Assembly: GCA_018398815.1 (NCBI GenBank)
Contig: CM031601.1
Location: forward strand, 35,942,353 to 36,006,352
From: Conus ventricosus
Lineage: Eukaryota; Mollusca; Gastropoda; Neogastropoda; Conidae
Direction of reading: 5' to 3'
Length of the DNA stretch: 64,000 nucleotides
Part shown: positions 11,345-22,359 of the stretch, piece after piece
Layout of the letters: every line of letters begins with the position of its first letter
How positions within the stretch are numbered: the stretch's first letter is position 1
Notes under the pieces: generated by a model
Told to the model about the DNA's origin: nothing
The model's input: only the letters and a program-made list of their open reading frames with translations
Database searches by the model: none
Translations under genes and position numbers: made by a program

Positions 11345-14040
11345 TCAAAAACCCAAAAGCCTAAGCGTTTTACAGCAATAAGTCCTAACAACACACACAC
11401 ACCCCCACACACACACCACACCCCCCCACACACACACACCACACAAACACACACAAAAACCCCCACACCCCACCACCCCAGCAAGGGGGCTAAAAATTTT
11501 GTTTTGAAGAGAAGGTTGTTTTAGAGGGGGGGACTGAAAGGGAAAAAAGACTGTTTGGTTTCGGAGTACCGGGAAAGGGGGATTGTTCCAGCAGGAAGGA
11601 AACCTGAAAAAAAAAAGAACTTCACCCCAAATGTTTTGGCCCGAAAACGAGGGAAACGCAGAATTTCGAGGTCAGAAGAAGAAACGAAGCTGTCGGAAGG
11701 GAAAAAATCGACAGGAAAATTTAGAGAGGTAAAAAAGGAGCAGGCCCTCCAATGCCTTTTAACAGAGCAAAAAAGTTTTTTTACTTGATGCGTTTTTTAA
11801 CCCGGAAGCCATGCAAAGATTTTTTAAACAAGGGAAAACATGAGAGGTTTTTCGGAGATTTTTTGAAAACAAAAGGGGAGCAGCATTATTTTGGACTTTC
11901 TGCAATTTTGCAAGAAAAATTTTGTGGACAGCCAGGGAAAAAAAGAATTACAGTAACCCCCTCTTGAAAGGGGTTTTAAAGCAGAAACCAAGTCTTGGTG
12001 GGTTCTTCAGACAGAAGGGGCGCACAGAACTGATTCGCCGAAACTCCAAGTACAAACACGGGGTAGAAGAAATCGGGTTTTTAAAAAGAGAGTGCTGATC
12101 AAATACAACGCCCCAAAATTTCGCACAGGGTAGAGGTTGAAAAAGAAGGGTACCAAGTTGGAAGAAAAAAGGAACAAAAAAGGGAACATGGGGCGTTTTG
12201 GGAGAATGAAGATCAGTTTAGTTTGTCCCTTGTTTTTTAAATGAAGTTTGTTGCAAGTCAACCATGCCTTTTTTGTCAAGAAGCAGAATGTGAGCGATCA
12301 ATGATGGAGGAGAGGGGAGAGGGTTTTCACCAGAAAAAGTAGATTTGATTTTCATCGGAGAAACAGGGTGGAAATTCATGATTTGGGGTACAATTCAAGA
12401 TGGGGTTTGGGGAAATAGAACCCAACAGAATGGGACCAAGGAACCCGAGCCTTGGGGGAAAACCATAATTCCAAATCCCGGGAAGCTGAAGAAAAACCAT
12501 TGACAAGACAAATTTTGGGGGTTCAAACCCGAAATTTAAAAAAAAACCATGGGCCAAAGGGGTGAGAAAAGATGCCAAAATAAATTTTAAATCTAGTGAG
12601 GAGGGGGGAGTGATCAATGGTAACAAAGGCAGCGGACAAGTCAAGAAGGAAAACATGAAACCTGACCAAAAACCCGACCGAGAGAAGATCTATTTTTATT
12701 TTTTTAGCAGAGGGAGTTTTCCCGTACTGTGTCCCTTTCGATAAGCGGACTGCAAAAGAAAGAGCAAAGTTTTGGGGGGCAAGGTTTATTTGGGTTGGGA
12801 ATTTCTATCTTTTTAATTTTCTTTTGGGAAAAAAAAAGACAAGTTGGAACAGATCGGGTAATTTTTTAGGTTTTCAAAGGGGCAAGAGGGGTTTCTTCAA
12901 AAGAGGTTTGGACAACAGCAGCTTTCCCGTGAGGAGGTGGGAAAAAAAACCCGAATAGAGATTCATTTACCACACAAAGATATATGGGAACCCAAAAAAT
13001 CCCCCCCATTTCCAAAATAAAGTAGATGAAAAAGGGTCCAGTAAAACATGTTTTGATAACAGTCTTGTCGAAGACTTCTTTTACAAAAAGCAAAAGTCAA
13101 ACCCTTCAAAGTCAAATCAATGAATGCCCCAAAAAAGAGTTGTAGGAATATCAGGGTTTGAAACGACTGGGGGCATCCAACTTTTTAAAAACCCCCATAA
13201 ATCTAATTTTTTTCTAGTGGGAAAAAATCACAAAATTTCTGGGAATGTCAGAGGGACAGACCGAAAAAGGAAGGGGAGAAGAAAATTTTTCTCCCCAAAG
13301 AGTGAACAGGGCCTTAAACAAATTTCTTGGGTTTTTGGCAAGCTAAAATTTTTTGCTTTTTAGAAAGGGGATTTTTTCTTTTTGGGGAAAAAATTTTATT
13401 CAAAAGCATTTCAAAACAAAATTTGCAAAAATTTTTTTGTGAATCCGAGGTTTGTCCCAAAACCACTGGGGCCCTTTTTGGGGCCCCACGCTAAACGTTT
13501 AGCATCAAGAAATTCAGGCCCAAATGCTGGGGAAAAAAGGGGAGGGTGGGCGGGGGAAATCTTGCGCTTTAAAAACTGGGGCAAAGGTGAACAAGGACAT
13601 CTTTAAGTAGGCCATTGGGAAATTTCCCGCAGGGCAGTGAAGGTACAGTTGAAGGGGGGACAGGGGGTCACTCGGAAGTTCCCCAAAGGGCGATGGGAAG
13701 GGAAGGTCCGGACTCGACCGGACCGGGAGGCTTAATAGGAGCAGATTTTGTTTTATTTAGCCAGACCCCCAAAGGTGGGCAGAAGTCAGGTCAGACTTTG
13801 GGGGGTGGGGGCTCGACCAGGGCACATCCCGAATGGACAACCCAAATCAAGGATGTGACCTGAAAAAAGGGGAGTTGGGGAGGTGACGGACTGGTTAACC
13901 CCAAAAGGGCTGAAACGATCCAACATTTTTTCGTATTGAAATTAGTTTGGGTTTTCCCCTGGAAGTTTGGGAAAACGCCGACCATACAAACCCTTTTAGA
14001 CAGTTCTGTACTCCAGCAGATCGGGGAAAAACCTTTCCCG
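11345..14040. other. Unidentified 2.7-kb insertion in Polinton copy A
   Basis: Starts with a degraded CA repeat (11388-11470), then G/A-rich sequence with short corrupted open frames and no match elsewhere in the window. It replaces the second half of the MSGLVLM-type gene and the N-terminal half of integrase (about 650 bp in copy C). I see no recognisable transposase, RT or terminal repeat. Corruption prevents a family call. Confidence 0.5.
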
Positions 14041-14044
14041 AAAA

Positions 14045-14556
14045 AAAGGGGGTCTTTTAGTTTTCCCTTTTTATTCTGTAAACCCCCCCTGTGTTTTTAA
14101 AAAACCATGTTAAAAGTTTAAAGAGGGATCCCCCAAAAACCAATCGATCACAAGCCTTTTTGAAAACTTTTAAAAAAAAATCTAGGGAAGAAACGGCTGT
14201 TTACCCAACAAAAAAACACAGGAAATTAAGGAAAACTACGAAGTAAAAGAGAACGCAAAAACAGAATGGGTTTGGAAATTTCCAGCAAACTTACGTCCAT
14301 GAAAAAATGCGAATTTAAAGCAACAGGCCCCAAAAAAAGTAAAAAGCAATCAAAAAAAAAAAAATTTGCACACGAAGACGTGCAGGGGACTCAAAAAAAA
14401 CCCTTTCCCCTTTTGGGCAAAAAATAAGGTACTTGTAACTCCTGGGGAGGCAGAGGGCGATGTTTGAATAAGGCAAAAGATCCTATTGGAGTGGGAGATG
14501 TTTTAAAAAAAGTTGAGCCCCAAATTTTAAAAAACCCCTCCCCCGTGTATTATTTA
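14045..14556 (+). pseudogene. rve-family integrase, C-terminal half (copy A)
   Basis: Collinear with copy C 61850-62316: the GGGATCCC...ATCGATCACAAGCC segment near 14128, the GAATGGGTTTGG segment near 14263 and the terminal ATTATTTAAG near 14548 are shared. The catalytic N-terminal part is missing because of the insertion upstream. Integrases of this family join the linear element to host DNA. Confidence 0.55.
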
Positions 14557-14699
14557 AGAGAAACTCTCTCTTCAAGCGGGGCTACAACGTCTTAAAAAAA
14601 CCGGGCCCCCAAAAACCCCTTTGGGTTTGTGAAGAGCTGCAAGGTTAAAAAAAAAAAAAAAAAGTATTTATTTTTTTGTTAAAATTTTTTTTTGCCTTT

Positions 14700-15215
14700 T
14701 TTGGGGTTTTTCCGATCATGTTTTTTGGTTTTTTATGTTTTGTTTAATTACATCAGTGTCTCCTGTCGTGAAGAAAAAATCTTTTTCCCTCCTTTTTTTA
14801 CAATTTTTTTTCGTCTTAATCCTCACCAACAGCCATAAGCTTCTGAAATTTTTCGTCCGTAATGTTTTTATCCTGTAATGATTGCTTATTCCAAACCCCA
14901 AGAGGGAAAGTTTTGCTGATGCTAGGGGTAAAAATGGGAGTGGCTTTGTAATTTTAGGAGTTTTTAAATTTTTTTAAAAAAAGCACTTTCAATCATAGGG
15001 CATGGGGGGCCTAACCCAAACCCCAAAACCCCCTAATGCTAAAAAGGGTGGCGCCCAGCAAACCCTACTAAAACGGCAACACAAAACCCCCACTTTTCCC
15101 CTAGCTACAGCTGAAGCCAGAAAAATTAAAATAAGAAAAAGTATTTTAAAAACTTTAAACATATTTTTTTTCCCCGTAACCCTAAAAAGTATCCAAGTCG
15201 CTTTCTATTTCCCTT
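14700..15215 (-). pseudogene. Polinton gene with glycine-rich hydrophobic segment (copy A)
   Basis: Reverse complement aligns with copy C 54061-54640: GAAATAGAAAGCGACTT near 15205, the GTGTTGCCGTTTTAG segment near 15080, and the CACGACAGGAGACACTG segment near 14765. It lies tail-to-tail with integrase here, the opposite of copy C. Confidence 0.5.
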
Positions 15216-15299
15216 TTTAAGTTCAGTTTTTTTTGCTTTAAAACCCAAACGTTTAAAAACCCCCAATTTTTTAAAAAAGATTATTTTAAAAATTAATCT

Positions 15300-16204
15300 T
15301 GTACAAAATCTTCTTATTAAATTTCCCTTTCCCCCAACACTTCAATTTAAAAGGTAAAAAACCCCAATAAAAAACAAAAATATTAAAAAAAAAAAAAAGT
15401 CGAGAAATTTATTTGGGCCCTTTTTCAAACCCCAAAAATCACCCCCTTAACCTTTTCAATGAAACATGGGGGTTTATTTTTTCTCCCGTTTTAAGTAATT
15501 TTCAAAAACCAAGCTTAAGGGAAACAACCCCAAGTTTTTTAGCCTTTTTTGTATGCCCCAAAAAAACGTAAAAGTTCGGGAAACTAAGGGATCCCCCCCT
15601 CCCCTCGGAAATAAAAAAGCGAAAAACAACGTCATTTTTCCTAGGTAGTGACGGTTTTCGTTGGGGTTTAAAATTTAAGCCGACGGTGGGCACCCCCCCC
15701 TCCGCAAGGGCCCTTTTTTTCCGTAGCATATATTCAGAAACCCCGCCAATTTTTTTAATCTGTTTTTTCGTTGTTTCCTTGGGAAACCCGGCTAACAAAA
15801 AGGGGCCGCCCTTTAAAGGCTTTTCTAAAATTGTTTTTCCTTTAACCAAAATTTTACATTAGGGGTTCGTAGTTCAAAAATTTAAATTCCCAAACAATTT
15901 TTAGGGAAACAACGCCCCAAAACAATTTTCTCTTTTAAGAAGTTTGTATTTTGTGTTTGCCAAAAACGTTTTCCCTTTAAAAATTCCCTTTTCTCTTCTA
16001 GGGGAGGATTATTTCTGGGCGTTTTTTGTCCCTTTAAAAGGGGTTCGTTTTTTAAACCCCATCATCCGTGTAATTTAAATCCATAAACATTTCCTGGCAC
16101 CCCTATTTAAAACAAACTTTGTTTTTTTGTCGCTGGGTCCCCCTTTTAAATCTACTGAAAAGCATTTAGGAGCTTTGCCCGCTTTTTATTCTGGCCCCCC
16201 AGAT
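15300..16204 (-). pseudogene. Polinton gene of unknown function, SRGPE type (copy A)
   Basis: Minus-strand match to copies B (43812-44228) and C (53143-53994). The region encoding YTDDGV lies near 16055-16075, and residues SEGRGGS near 15590 correspond to SEGGR in copy C. The start codon is changed in the T run near 16203. Confidence 0.5.
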
Positions 16205-16249
16205 ATTCTTTTTTAAAATTAAAAATTTAAAAAAAACCCAAAAGATTTT

Positions 16250-16860
16250 AAACTGGGGGGGCAGTCTGTAACATAGCTTAGCTGCTTAGATCTTTCTAAA
16301 ATGCTCCTTTAAAATTTTTTTTTGCTCATCTTTGTCCCCTTTTTATATAATTTCACTTAAAAATTCTTCAAAAAATTTTGGTTTCCCTTTGGTAAAAAAA
16401 ATACAACCGTTTTAAAAATGCGATCTAAAGTCTTTTAAAAACTGCAATTTTATTTTTGAGTTAAGAGCCACACAGAAACTACGGCGGGCAAACCCCTAAA
16501 ACTACTTTGACAGAGCTTTTCTTTTTTTAACAATGTCCTTTCAGCTGAACAGTCCACAATAAAAAACAGTGTTACAGTTTCCCCCAAAAAATCTTTTAGT
16601 AAAGTTTTAAACAGCGCTCAGTTGTCGGGTAAAGGAAAAACAAAATTAATTCTCGTCTGGCCAAATAAACTTTCCTTTTCTTTGTAAGACTTTTTGTGCT
16701 TTAAAGGTTTTGTGCAGAATAAACAATTTTTTTTCGAATGAAACCTGTATATTGTTTTTTAAAAAATCAAATTTCAAAGACAGTTTTTCCCCCACCCATT
16801 TAAACCCGCAGATAAAGAACCCGTGCGGAAAACTTTTGGCAGAAACTTTAAAACAAACCC
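16250..16860 (-). pseudogene. A32-like packaging ATPase (copy A)
   Basis: Reverse complement of the copy B ATPase. The stretch for the Walker B region and SAERD lies near 16510-16560 (complement of GACTGTTCAGCTGAA), and the P-loop region near 16800-16830. It follows the capsid-like gene on the minus strand. Frame destroyed by homopolymer runs. Confidence 0.5.
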
Positions 16861-18245
16861 TCTGTTTTTATTTTGAAAAATTTCCCTTTTGCATTTTAAT
16901 AAGCCACATCTTTTTGCCTGTTTTTTTCAATGTTTAACTGAGGGATCACAAAACCCTAAAAACATGTATTTTTTAAAAAGGACCGTTTTCCCCCTCGCCT
17001 TTTCTTGTGAATATTTTTTTTTAACCCTCTTGCCCCCAAACCCTTTTCTCCCCCCTTTCCCAAAAAATCTGTTTCAAATGTAAAAATCTAAAATCCAAAA
17101 CCCCAAACCCATAATTTTGTTTTTTAAAAAAGTCCCGAGCTTTTCTCAAAAGGCGAAGTTTTTTACATACTCGATCAAAAATTTTGGATATCTTTGCCTA
17201 CCTCCACGAACAACTTTCTTTTTTCAACGAAGTGTTTTGGGGAGGGAAAAAATCCACTACCAGAATACAACTGTTTAGACCCTTTCCATTTATTGCACAG
17301 TCAACCTTCCAATATTTGGGTTTTAAAACGCTTCTATTCCTCTGAAAAGGAGTTTTTTTCCCTTCCCGTAAAAAAAGAACAAAATTCCCTTTTAAAAAAA
17401 CTTTTAGAGACTGATTTAGATGTATGTTCCAGAGATTTTCTCGCTTGGGTTTTTATTTTTTGAGTGGAGTGGTAAAAACTTTTTATAAAAATAAAATGTT
17501 TCATTTTTATACTGGGTTTTGATTGTTCTGGCCGGTTCGGGGTTTTTAAAAAACATCAAAATCCCGAGAAAAGTCCCCTGACTGTGTTTTAAACTTCAGG
17601 GTTTTTCAGACAGAACGACAGAAACGCTAGGGTTAAATGTCATTTATAAGAAAGTTTTTTTTTTAGTTCACCTTGGGAAATGGCAAAAAATGCTCTTTAA
17701 AAAGTTTCAAAATTAGAGGGATGCAAATCTGTTTCCAAATGCCCTTTTTCTACCCGCCTTCCCCTCTTTAAAAATCATCCTTTGCAAACCCCCCCCTTTT
17801 AAAAAACCCTTTCTTGAGACCGTTTTGGGCTTTTTTAATCCCCATAAACTTTTTTCTTTTTCCCTTTTTTTTTTAGGTAAACCATAGAACAGAATAGAGG
17901 GGAAAAATGGCTTCCTTTGCTTTGTTTCAAAAAACTACCTGGGCCCCCCAGTTTTTAAATTTCCAATGTTTAACGATAGCCCTGCCTAAATTAGCAACAA
18001 CTTTGCATTAGGAACTTCGATTTTAAAAATCTATATTGAATGCTAGTTTTTCAGTGCCTGGGATTATAACATCGTCAGCGCCAAGAAACAGGGAAAAATT
18101 TCCCATTAAAGTTTGTCCCCGGCTCCCAAATGTTTATGGGGTATTTTCACTATAACGGTTCCCGCCCCCATACCTCTTTCGCCAAAGGGGTATCCTTCCC
18201 CCTTTTCCCGTATGGATTTGAGGTCCCCAACCGTAAAGAGTTTTT
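16860..18245 (-). pseudogene. Putative Polinton capsid-like protein (copy A, fullest length)
   Basis: The only copy that seems to include the N-terminal half. Reading the minus strand, about 18240 gives LFTVGDLKSI, about 18060 gives VPGTEKLAFNI-like residues and LGRAIVK, and about 17560 gives the segment that copies B and C encode as LEFDVVTNPG. These short motifs are typical, as I recall them, of the large conserved Polinton/adintovirus-like ORF thought to be a double jelly-roll capsid protein. A length near 450 codons fits. The assignment is by recollection of motifs, not by search. Confidence 0.45.
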
Positions 18246-19229
18246 ATTTTTATAAAAAAAAAAGAATTAAATAAAAAATAAGGTGAAGGGTTTTTTAAAG
18301 GATTAAAACCAAATTTAAGAAAAAAGAAAACTGTCAGGCCCCTTTATTTAACGAAGAAAAACAGAATTAAATTTCCCTTTATGCCCCGAAGAACTGGAAA
18401 AAGCACAGAAGGTTCTTCAAAAAACCCTCAAATTTAAAAAATCCAAAAAACCCCCCCCAGTTAGCGCAAACTCGTGCAGAACTATTTAAAAAATAGAATT
18501 TCCCCAAAAATTTTTCATAAACTTAGGACTAAAGCCCGAACAAGGGATAATCCTTTTGAATTTTTTGATTGATAAAAGCAACAAACTGAAAATAAAAAAA
18601 TAGCAGGGGGAAATTTTGTAAGAGAAAAACCCCAAAACCGGGCCCCCCTAAGTTTTTAAAAATAAAAACAATTAGACAGAGGATTCCGTTTTCCGACCAA
18701 AGGGGATTAAACCCAATTTTAAAATTTTAAAAGGGGGGAAGGGTGGGTTTGTCCCTTTTACCCAAAATTTGGGGGGGAGGTTGCCAACACGAACTGAAAA
18801 AAGAAAAGACCCTTTTTCGAGAGTTTTAAATCCAAGAACAGATGAACCCAAAAGCGAAATTGAAACGAGTTTTTTATGAGGGGGAAAATTAAAACCAATT
18901 TTACGAAAAAATCCCTTGCCTATGCGTGAAAAACCGGGGCCCTTAAAGCGCTCGCGAACAATAAGGGGTGAACTAACAAACAATTTAAAAAACTTTTGGG
19001 GAGCTGATAGAGAGATGAAGAAGAAAAAAATAAGCGGCTGAAAGCAGATGATAACAATTTTTGGGCAAGAAGAAAAGGGTAGAAAACAGCAGAAAAAACA
19101 GGGTTTAAAAAAAAGAAAGGGGGGGCTAGGGTTAGGGAAAAGCGTCAAATAACAAGCGCAGCTAGCAACACAAAAAAAACCCGGGAATCAAGGAAAAATA
19201 AAAACAGAACCCCTTTTTTGAAAACACTT
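18246..19229. other. Corrupted Polinton interior, no gene resolved
   Basis: Between the capsid-like gene and the next recognisable gene. A plus-strand stretch near 18385-18500 reads LCPEELEKAQKVLQ-like and LAQTRAELFKK-like, perhaps a coiled-coil protein, but it is too damaged to delimit. The minus-strand open frame at 18672-19148 has Polinton-unlike composition and no motif. Confidence 0.35.
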
Positions 19230-19608
19230 AAAGCTAGCGAAAGAATAAAGGGAAACTATTCCCGGGAAAAGGGGATTACAATAGTTGCAAAATTAAAAAG
19301 CTGTTTGGGGTTTTTTATCTCACACCGTTTAATGGGTTTAAAAAAGGTGGTGCACCAACAGGGTCATTTGCTCCCCCCAACACCCCCAGCCGGAAAAGTT
19401 GGATTAAAAAAACAATACAAACCCTCAACAAACTTTTTAAAGAAGTTTTGCTGCCAAAACGCTTTATGCCGCCTGGCATAATTGGGGAGGTTTTTTTATT
19501 GGGTTTTGTCTAAATATAGGGAAAGTTGCCGGATATATGGCTGACCATCTGTGGACCTTAGGAGTGCTAGCTGCTGGATTAATTTTTAGTGAAATAAAGT
19601 ATGGCTAA
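19230..19608 (+). CDS. Small Polinton membrane protein, C-terminal part readable
   Basis: The last about 40 codons (19483-19608) are clean: a hydrophobic helix ending LGVLAAGLIFSEIKYG and a stop, preceded by NIGKVAGYMADHLW. The upstream part (KEVLLPK, PGIIG) needs frame corrections. A proline/serine-rich region followed by an amphipathic and then a hydrophobic helix resembles small ORFs I recall from invertebrate Polintons. It may be a minor virion or membrane-active protein; that role is inference. Its end overlaps the end of the convergent gene on the minus strand by about 20 bases. Confidence 0.45.
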
Positions 19609-20640
19609 TCCAGTAAAAGTTAAAAATACAACAAGGGCTGTCTTTTCGCTTGTGTGACTGTCAGTGTAAGGTACATTAACAGGTGGAGTGCTTTCTGAGC
19701 TGCTTTCTGGCTGTGGGGTGTTTATAACTGGATCGCCTTCTTCAGGGTTTAGGTACTTTCTTTAAAATGGATGGAGCGGGCCTTGTGTTTAAGCATTTAT
19801 TGTGCCCTAAGTTTTGGTCGTCTCCAGCTATGAGGATTTCGTTATTATAATTCTGTATCATACCAATCTGTAGTCTAAGGTCAGAGGGTAGCATGTATAA
19901 TCCATGGCCTACAACAAAGTCAACCTTTGACCTAGCATGTGCAAGAACATCTTGATACCTTTGTATGCTGGAAGGCAAATCAACAGCAGAGTTAATAGCA
20001 TCTTCTAAATTGGCTAAAAATTGTTTTCTGGCATCAAAGCCTGTAGATTGATCCACTATGCTAGACTTGGTCTGTGCTTGCGCTCCTAATACACACCAAA
20101 CGTATGTCCTTATGGAGTCATTAAGTCTTTGCACGCCTGGCATTGTTAGACCTTTACTTTTATCTAAGATAAATGTTGTCCAGGCATTAGGATGTGTTTT
20201 GTTCTATGGATCCCAATCGAACTTGTTGTCTGGTTGAAAAGAGGTGTGGCCAGGCCAGTAGTCATAATTATATTCTCTACGTTCGCCCCACAAATACAAT
20301 GTGCCTAACCCATGATTGCGGTCTAACTTTTGTTTAAAATCAGTTGAAGGATCAATGTTAAATTCGTTGCAGATTCTTTCATATGCATTATTGTCCATTG
20401 GGCTTTTAAATGGATTTAAACGCGTTGTCGTTAGGGAGTGGCACTTGTAGTTCAGTTAGTATTCGCCTGTACTGGTAATAAACATGAAAGTTATATACTG
20501 ACCTTACTAAAAGATTGGGATGGTTTGCATATGAAACACCACAGCCAGTAGTTGCGCAGTAAATGGCAAAATGTAACTGATTCTGGAAAAAAGCCATTAG
20601 GGTGGGATGACCATGCTGATGGCACTCTGTCGCTCTTTAT
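19586..20640 (-). pseudogene. Conserved Polinton protein with C-terminal TM helix, frameshifted
   Basis: Four segments read in order on the minus strand: SDRVPSAWSS near 20620; FFQNQLHFAIYCATTGCGVS to FNxF near 20410; MDNNAYERICNEFNIDPSTD to DNKFDWDP at 20204-20398; then, after an in-frame TAG, NKTHPNAWTTF and the long segment 19742-20143. A further frameshift at a C run near 19755 leads to a P/S-rich linker and a terminal helix TALVVFLTFTGLAIL. A length near 340 codons matches a conserved uncharacterised ORF I recall from cnidarian and mollusc Polintons (GCGVS and RSVYxFHVYYQ hallmarks). Three 1-base indels in homopolymers and one nonsense codon break it. Probably virion-associated; function not known to me. 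Confidence 0.55.
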
Positions 20641-20651
20641 TGCTGGTTTAA

Positions 20652-20803
20652 ATATTTAGTTAGTGGGTTTACAAGTCTAACCCGGAAGCCGTATGATCCA
20701 TCTACTGCAATGGTTAAATTGCTGAAGTCCAAAGATTTGGGGTTATAAAACGCTCCTACATTGTAAGCAGCATGTTCAATATAATTTAAAAGCTACCATT
20801 TTT
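20652..20803 (-). CDS. C-terminal fragment of an unknown Polinton gene
   Basis: Reads LNYIEHAAYNVGAFYNP through VRLVNPLTKYLNQQ and a stop on the minus strand. No start is seen; the upstream side runs into A/T-rich sequence next to the divergent gene at 20837. Probably the remains of a gene that has lost its 5' part. Confidence 0.4.
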
Positions 20804-20836
20804 TTAAATAGTTTTTAAAATAGTTATAAAAAAAAG

Positions 20837-21359
20837 ATGCGCATCTATATAAACCAACAAAACAAACGTGTGTTCTTAACGTACCCAATTGACAATAGGC
20901 GCGGTAATTATAGGGTTGCCCTTAGAGAAATTGGGTTTAAAGTTATGTGGGCTAACATATCTGAAAAGGCTCAAAATAACTGGATTAATGTTAATGACGA
21001 ACAAGGCAATCAAATAACTCATGTGCAAATACCTGATGGCTACTACCAACTTTTGTTCTTTAAAAGAAGTACTTAGCGAATATGGTATATTGTTAACAAT
21101 TAACGAGGCAAACCTCAGAATTACTATGAATTTTCCACTAGAAGAAAAAAGAGAGTACACTTTCCTAAAGGGCTAGCTCAAATTTTAGGCTTTCACAGTA
21201 GTGGCAGAGATTATAGATTTAGTACAAGAGAAGATGTTTATCAATTTAAAGGCAATAAACCTGATTTTCTCGTAAACCCCCATTTTGTATGTCCTTACAA
21301 CTTAAGAACATGTGCAATTTGTTTGCTGGCTATCCATCTACAGTTCTAAAGGTTTTGCT
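20837..21359 (+). CDS. Putative penton-like minor capsid protein, cut by gap
   Basis: Starts MRIYINQQNKRVFLTYPI at 20837. The first 79 codons are open, then a frameshift in the C/T run near 21060 leads to KEVLSEYGILLTI, a KGLAQILGFHSSGRD segment near 21165, and FLVNPHFVCPYNLR near 21290 before the N run. The order of an N-terminal beta-rich segment, DGYYQL, and an ILGF motif matches the small conserved ORF I associate with Polinton penton/minor capsid proteins; this is recollection only. At least 170 codons are present and the 3' end is lost. Confidence 0.4.
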
Positions 21360-22359
21360 NNNNNNNNNNNNNNNNNNNNNNNNNNNNNNNNNNNNNNNNN
21401 NNNNNNNNNNNNNNNNNNNNNNNNNNNNNNNNNNNNNNNNNNNNNNNNNNNNNNNNNNNNNNNNNNNNNNNNNNNNNNNNNNNNNNNNNNNNNNNNNNNN
21501 NNNNNNNNNNNNNNNNNNNNNNNNNNNNNNNNNNNNNNNNNNNNNNNNNNNNNNNNNNNNNNNNNNNNNNNNNNNNNNNNNNNNNNNNNNNNNNNNNNNN
21601 NNNNNNNNNNNNNNNNNNNNNNNNNNNNNNNNNNNNNNNNNNNNNNNNNNNNNNNNNNNNNNNNNNNNNNNNNNNNNNNNNNNNNNNNNNNNNNNNNNNN
21701 NNNNNNNNNNNNNNNNNNNNNNNNNNNNNNNNNNNNNNNNNNNNNNNNNNNNNNNNNNNNNNNNNNNNNNNNNNNNNNNNNNNNNNNNNNNNNNNNNNNN
21801 NNNNNNNNNNNNNNNNNNNNNNNNNNNNNNNNNNNNNNNNNNNNNNNNNNNNNNNNNNNNNNNNNNNNNNNNNNNNNNNNNNNNNNNNNNNNNNNNNNNN
21901 NNNNNNNNNNNNNNNNNNNNNNNNNNNNNNNNNNNNNNNNNNNNNNNNNNNNNNNNNNNNNNNNNNNNNNNNNNNNNNNNNNNNNNNNNNNNNNNNNNNN
22001 NNNNNNNNNNNNNNNNNNNNNNNNNNNNNNNNNNNNNNNNNNNNNNNNNNNNNNNNNNNNNNNNNNNNNNNNNNNNNNNNNNNNNNNNNNNNNNNNNNNN
22101 NNNNNNNNNNNNNNNNNNNNNNNNNNNNNNNNNNNNNNNNNNNNNNNNNNNNNNNNNNNNNNNNNNNNNNNNNNNNNNNNNNNNNNNNNNNNNNNNNNNN
22201 NNNNNNNNNNNNNNNNNNNNNNNNNNNNNNNNNNNNNNNNNNNNNNNNNNNNNNNNNNNNNNNNNNNNNNNNNNNNNNNNNNNNNNNNNNNNNNNNNNNN
22301 NNNNNNNNNNNNNNNNNNNNNNNNNNNNNNNNNNNNNNNNNNNNNNNNNNNNNNNNNNN
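21360..22359. other. Assembly gap, 1000 N
   Basis: Exactly 1000 N, so a placeholder length. It joins Polinton sequence to the 38-bp minisatellite; adjacency in the genome is not proven. Open frames drawn across it are meaningless. Confidence 0.99.

Larger units (their letters stand above)
4840..21359. mobile_element. Polinton/Maverick-type element, copy A (corrupted, cut by gap)
   Basis: Gene-by-gene alignment by eye to copies B (42511-51006) and C (51440-62420) shows, in order: the tail of an unknown gene (about 4880-5000), a small gene, PolB, two minus-strand genes, three small plus-strand genes, an unidentified 2.7-kb insertion, the C-terminal half of integrase, then on the minus strand four genes ending with the ATPase and capsid-like protein. 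Clean sequence from about 19490 to the gap adds three more genes and a fragment. Terminal inverted repeats cannot be identified: one side ends in degraded sequence and the other in the gap. About 16.5 kb is within the usual 15-20 kb of Polintons. Confidence 0.75.

Noticed and set aside
18672..19148. 158-codon minus-strand frame
   Set aside because: Lies in homopolymer-corrupted sequence, with F/S/P-rich composition and no motif. Not credible as a gene.
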